DNA of 9,312 nucleotides from Gemmatimonadota bacterium (GTDB lineage Bacteria > Gemmatimonadota > Gemmatimonadetes > Gemmatimonadales > GWC2-71-9), in the NCBI GenBank assembly GCA_025360265.1, contig JANYCP010000317.1:1-9312 (forward strand). The letters run 5' to 3'. Position numbers and translations under genes: made by a program. The notes under the pieces are model-generated. The model was given only the letters and a program-made list of their open reading frames with translations, had not been told where the DNA came from and ran no database searches. Shown here piece after piece: positions 6,168 to 9,312 of this stretch (its first letter is position 1; each line of letters starts with the position of its first letter).

Positions 6168-7186
6168 GGAAAGACTCCCGGTGCGGTCAATCCGGCGCGC
6201 TCATCGAGCCCGAGCGCCAAGTTCATTGCCTGCAACGCCTGGCCGCCAGCGCCCTTGACCAGGTTGTCGATAACGCACATCACCTGCGCCTCGCGGCCAT
6301 CATCCGACGTTGCAGCGTGCAGCAGCGCGAAGTTCGATCCGACAACCTGCGTCAACTGCGGCGGGGCATCGAGCACGCGCACGAACGGTCTCCCCGCAAA
6401 TCGTTTGGCGATGTGCGCATTGACATCGCGCACCGGCTCGGCGAATTGCAGGTACATCGTGGCGTGAATGCCGCGCACAAACGGGCCTGAATGGCACATC
6501 AGTCGCGCATGCGCTGCGGCGTCGTTTCGCCAGCCACTCCATTGCTCGAGGATTTCCCCCTCATGCCGATGGCCCATCGCGGAGTAGGCAAACATGTTGT
6601 GCGCACGGGTGGGGTGATGCGTCGTGGGCTTCGGACTCTGGCCTGCACCGCTGGAACCGGTGACGGCGAAAATCGCCGGTGCCGCGGCAAGGGGCAGATC
6701 GGCGACACCGTAGAGCGAGAGCTGCGCAGCAGTCGCGAAACATCCTGGCGCCGCAATCCCCACGGCGCCGCGCAGTTCCGCGCCGCGCACGTCGGCCAGA
6801 CCGTATTGAAACCGATGCACCAGCGAAGGTGCCGGATGGGCGCCATAGAACTTCTCATGCAGTCGCCCATCGTGTATCCGGAAATCGGCGGCGAGATCAA
6901 CGATCATCCCGGGGCCGCTGTCGATCAACGAACCCATGATCTTCGACGACTCACCGTGCTCGAGCGCCAGAAACACGACGTCCTTGCCACGCGCCGCTTC
7001 GGCCGGCGAATCCGCCGAGAAACGCGCATCGGTAAGCAACGCCATTGCGGGATGACTTTCCGCAATCGACTTGCCCGCCTGCGACCGGGAGGTCGCCACG
7101 ATCTCGTGCACGTCCGGATGCTGCAGCACCAGGCGCAGCATCTCGCCACCCACGTATCCTGCGGCGCCAACCACGGCGACCTTCAT
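6161..7186 (-). CDS. argC: N-acylglutamyl-phosphate reductase ArgC
   Basis: This NADPH-dependent reductase converts N-acylglutamyl phosphate to the semialdehyde. From ATG 7186 it is 341 aa, typical of ArgC. The N-terminal Rossmann motif is VGAAGYVGGE (6-15). The catalytic Cys149 sits in AAPGCFATA, and GHRHEGEI carries the likely catalytic His (206 or 208). TGSSGAGQSPKPTTHHPTR (177-195) is the substrate-binding loop in the style of the LysY/ArgC group, and the C-terminal VIDNLVKGAGGQALQAMN is characteristic. The start was moved from an in-frame upstream codon at 7213: the residues MAHSTRCCR precede the conserved MKVAVVGAAGYVGG and belong to the overlap with the gene upstream. With ATG 7186 the junction is a clean ATGA overlap. 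No clear ribosome-binding site precedes it, consistent with coupling. Confidence 0.95.
   Translation of the reverse strand: MKVAVVGAAGYVGGEMLRLVLQHPDVHEIVATSRSQAGKSIAESHPAMALLTDARFSADSPAEAARGKDVVFLALEHGESSKIMGSLIDSGPGMIVDLAADFRIHDGRLHEKFYGAHPAPSLVHRFQYGLADVRGAELRGAVGIAAPGCFATAAQLSLYGVADLPLAAAPAIFAVTGSSGAGQSPKPTTHHPTRAHNMFAYSAMGHRHEGEILEQWSGWRNDAAAHARLMCHSGPFVRGIHATMYLQFAEPVRDVNAHIAKRFAGRPFVRVLDAPPQLTQVVGSNFALLHAATSDDGREAQVMCVIDNLVKGAGGQALQAMNLALGLDERAGLTAPGVFPC
6175..6179 (-). promoter_or_regulatory. Ribosome-binding site of argD
   Basis: GGGAG on the minus strand, 7 nt before the argD ATG, lies inside the last codons of argC. It is one of the clearest ribosome-binding sites in the operon and supports ATG 6167 as the argD start. 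Confidence 0.55.
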
Positions 7187-8271
7187 GCGGCAACACCGCG
7201 TGCTGTGCGCCATGCCGCGATCGCGGCGAGGACGCCGTCCACCAGGCCCGTCGCATCACGGCGGGCATTGTGCGCTGGCAGGCCGAGCTCCTTGGTGATG
7301 TAGGTGCGGCCGACTTCGTTGTCGGTGGCAGGTCCCGTGATCGCCGTGATCGGCAAGCGGAACGTGTCGCGCATCAGTTGCTGCGCTCCCCAGCAGGCAA
7401 CCGGATCGGGCGCCGCCATCACGTACGCCGCACCGAGCGACATCAGGTCGCTGGCGCGGAGGATGTCCTGTACGCCGTACTCGCCGAGAATGCCGTCGCC
7501 AAGCTCTGCGACAATGACATCGGGGCGCGCGCCGCGCGGATCAACCATCCGGTTGAACAGGCCACGCGCCACTGGCACCGTCATGCCCGCGTGAGTGCTC
7601 GCGGCACCGGCGTCGTTGAATGTCAGCGCTGAGACGGCGCCAGCGTCCTGCATCGAGAGTGCATCACGCATCAGCGAGACGCCGGTAAGCTTGACGGCGC
7701 CAACGCGAAAGCCGGCGCGAGCAAGACCACGCACTAATTCGGTTGCCGCCACCGTCTTCCCGGCATTCATGCAGGTACCCGCCACGTAGATCACCGGAAT
7801 GTCACACTGCAGGACATCCGCTGGCGGCACGGCACGATCACGAATATGCGCCGGACGACCGACCCGATCACCGAGTTCGGGAAACGTCAGCACGGCGCCG
7901 AGCACTTCGGCGTCGAACGGTGGGCCGATGTCGGGGTTCTGCGAGGTGCACTTGCCCAGAATGCCGCCAAGATTCAACACGTTGATCAAGTCGCCGACGG
8001 CGATTGTCTTCGGCACTTCGCCAGCGTAGCCACGCAGCGCACGCCGCACGCCCAGCGTCCCGGCCAGCACGTCGCCAGCGCGCAGTGCCACCATCCGTCC
8101 GCTCAGATCTTCGACTTCGTTATAGGTGTTCTTGTCGGTCAGCAATCGCACCGCCAGGACATACCCTTCCTCCGCCACGATGTCGTCACCGAGAATTACT
8201 TCGGTGGAAAGCGCGGCGTTCCTGGTTGACGAGGCAATCCGATCAAGTCGAACGCGTGTGGTGACCACCAT
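7183..8271 (-). CDS. Uncharacterised P-loop protein in the arginine operon (dethiobiotin-synthetase-like / DUF1611-like)
   Basis: I do not recognise this 362-aa protein as a named arginine enzyme. Residues 1-150 form an N-terminal domain rich in alternating Val, Gly and Leu, with distinctive stretches VALRAGDVLAGTLG (61-74) and LNLGGILGKCTSQNPDIG (99-116). Residues 155-362 look like a P-loop domain: Walker A GTCMNAGKT (165-173), a strand ending in Lys194 (VGAVKLTG), an acidic strand DVIVAELGDGILGEYG (251-266), and a terminal ELGLPAHNARRDATGLVDGVL region. The order GT-GKT, K-T-G and E-x-G is that of dethiobiotin-synthetase-like NTPases, and the last segment recalls DUF1611 (DgcN) proteins. No membrane segment or signal peptide is seen. 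It starts at ATG 8271 (TGATG with argG) and ends by ATGA overlap with argC, so its production is tied to argG and argC. A role in arginine synthesis is very likely; the reaction is unknown. Confidence 0.8.
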   Translation of the reverse strand: MVVTTRVRLDRIASSTRNAALSTEVILGDDIVAEEGYVLAVRLLTDKNTYNEVEDLSGRMVALRAGDVLAGTLGVRRALRGYAGEVPKTIAVGDLINVLNLGGILGKCTSQNPDIGPPFDAEVLGAVLTFPELGDRVGRPAHIRDRAVPPADVLQCDIPVIYVAGTCMNAGKTVAATELVRGLARAGFRVGAVKLTGVSLMRDALSMQDAGAVSALTFNDAGAASTHAGMTVPVARGLFNRMVDPRGARPDVIVAELGDGILGEYGVQDILRASDLMSLGAAYVMAAPDPVACWGAQQLMRDTFRLPITAITGPATDNEVGRTYITKELGLPAHNARRDATGLVDGVLAAIAAWRTARGVAA

Positions 8272-9312
8272 CAGCCCTGCTTCCCCGCGCGCTCAGCAGC
8301 ACGCGTTGCGAGCAACTCAGGAATCGCGCCGACCCGCGCGAACGCCTTCGCCTCGTCGCCGGTCCAGAGACGATTCTCTTCGCCATACGTTGCGACGTCA
8401 CGATCCATCATCGAGAATGGCGAACGTGCGCCGGTGACCGCGAATCGACCCGGACCGAGATGCACGCGGGTCTCGCCGGTCACTCGCTGTTGTGACGACG
8501 TCACCATGGCCTCGATGTCGCGCAGCGATGGATCGAAGTAGTGGCCTTCGTGCAATCGATCACCGTAGAAGCGACCGAGTTGGTCTTTCCAGAACGTCTG
8601 CCACTTGGTAAGCACCAGCTTTTCGAGTTCGCGATGGGCTGCGATCAGGATGAGCGCGCCACCCGCCTCAAAGCCGATGCGTCCCTTGATGCCGAGCGCG
8701 GTTTCGCCGACGTGAATGCCATGGCCAATGCCGAATGCAACAGCGTGTTCAGACAATGCATCGACCATCGCGGCCCCCGAAAGCGCCACACCGTCCAGCG
8801 AAATCGGAAGTCCATGTTCCCAGCCAATCACGATATCCGACGGCGACGGCACACGCTGCGCTGGATCGAGCAGCTCCGGCGGAGGCGGTGCCCAGGTGTC
8901 GTGCGTCCAACCGCCGCCCCAGGTTGTTCCCCAGAGACCACGATTGATGGAGAACGCCCCCGACTTCGGTGGCACCGGAAAGCCGCGTGCCTCGAGATAT
9001 GCAATCGACTGGTCGCGTGACAATGACTCTTCACGAATCGGCGTCACGATTTCGAGATCGGCTGCCAGGACACGGAATGCGATGTCGAAACGAATCTGGT
9101 CGTTGCCGGCACCGGTTGATCCGTGCGCCACGGCGGTCGCACCAATCCGTCGTGCCACGTCCACTACCGAAATCGCCTGCTGCGTTCGCTCGGCGGCCAC
9201 CGACAGCGGATACACCTCGCCGCGCAGGACGTTGGCCTGGATCAGCACCCGGACAAAGCGATCGAACACCGCGGCGCGCGCATCAACTTCGTGATGCTCG
9301 ACTGCACCGACC
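8271..9312 (-). CDS. argG: Argininosuccinate synthase ArgG (partial, N-terminus cut by window)
   Basis: This enzyme uses ATP to join citrulline and aspartate into argininosuccinate. About 346 codons are present and the frame is open to the right edge; a GTG at 9269 is not the true start because homologous sequence (EVDARAAV) continues upstream. The missing 50-60 residues should hold the SGGLDTS ATP-pyrophosphatase loop. Visible are YPLSVAAER, HGSTGAGNDQIRFD, EESLSRDQSIAYLEARGF, NRGLWGTTWGGG, GIHVGETALGIKGRIGFEAG and LEKLVLTKWQTFWKDQ, followed by the C-terminal oligomerisation region. HGSTGAGND (where E. coli-like and human enzymes have a Lys-containing TGKGND) and the C-terminal LTKWQ..WKDQ block match Bacteroidetes-type ArgG as I remember it. 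It is the first gene of the operon in view; the promoter, any ARG box and any earlier genes lie outside the window. Confidence 0.95.
   Translation of the reverse strand, partial: VGAVEHHEVDARAAVFDRFVRVLIQANVLRGEVYPLSVAAERTQQAISVVDVARRIGATAVAHGSTGAGNDQIRFDIAFRVLAADLEIVTPIREESLSRDQSIAYLEARGFPVPPKSGAFSINRGLWGTTWGGGWTHDTWAPPPPELLDPAQRVPSPSDIVIGWEHGLPISLDGVALSGAAMVDALSEHAVAFGIGHGIHVGETALGIKGRIGFEAGGALILIAAHRELEKLVLTKWQTFWKDQLGRFYGDRLHEGHYFDPSLRDIEAMVTSSQQRVTGETRVHLGPGRFAVTGARSPFSMMDRDVATYGEENRLWTGDEAKAFARVGAIPELLATRAAERAGKQG

Noticed and set aside
5013..7186. Lysine (alpha-aminoadipate, LysW-type) pathway instead of arginine
   Set aside because: argC, argD, argB and argE families are shared with LysYJZK, but argG, argF', argH and argR in the same operon and absence of a LysW carrier or LysX in the window point to arginine.
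7187..7213. Longer argC start (MAHSTRCCR extension)
   Set aside because: The extra nine residues precede the conserved MKVAVVGAAGYVGG start, are composition-atypical and would give a 31-nt overlap; ATG 7186 gives the ATGA overlap seen elsewhere in the operon.

Overview
The window holds most of an arginine-biosynthesis operon, read entirely on the minus strand (from 9312 down to 121), plus the tail of one convergent gene on the plus strand at the left edge. Base composition is GC-rich (estimated by eye, low 60s percent). Several enzymes (ArgG, ArgF', ArgH, ArgD) carry sequence signatures that I associate with Bacteroidetes-type arginine enzymes, in a high-GC background with a proteobacterial/Gram-positive-type ArgR. 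A Gemmatimonadota-like or related FCB-superphylum bacterium would fit. This assignment is an inference; no rRNA or other marker is present.

Layout in transcription order: argG (5' end cut by the window), an unrecognised P-loop protein of 362 aa, argC, argD, argF' (an N-acylornithine transcarbamylase, not an ordinary OTCase), argB, an argE-like M20 deacylase, argH and argR. Seven of the eight junctions overlap by 1 to 50 nt, so the genes are almost certainly co-transcribed and many are translationally coupled. The one gap, between argF' and argB, is filled by a symmetrical array of eight heptamers that can fold into a long hairpin.

Pathway logic: ArgB phosphorylates N-acylglutamate, ArgC reduces it, ArgD transaminates it to N-acylornithine, and ArgF' carbamoylates that directly to N-acylcitrulline. 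The M20 enzyme then removes the acyl group to give citrulline, and ArgG and ArgH finish arginine. There is no argJ, and no recognisable glutamate N-acyltransferase lies in the window. In ArgF' the residue known to decide acetyl versus succinyl specificity is Val92, not Glu92, and other features also match the succinylornithine enzyme. The operon therefore probably runs on N-succinylated intermediates.

The most interesting unknown is the 362-aa P-loop protein wedged between argG and argC. Its C-terminal half resembles dethiobiotin-synthetase-like/DUF1611 (DgcN-type) proteins. Since DgcN is reported to N-acetylate D-glutamate, this protein is a candidate, speculative but testable, for the missing first step or for another undescribed function in arginine synthesis.
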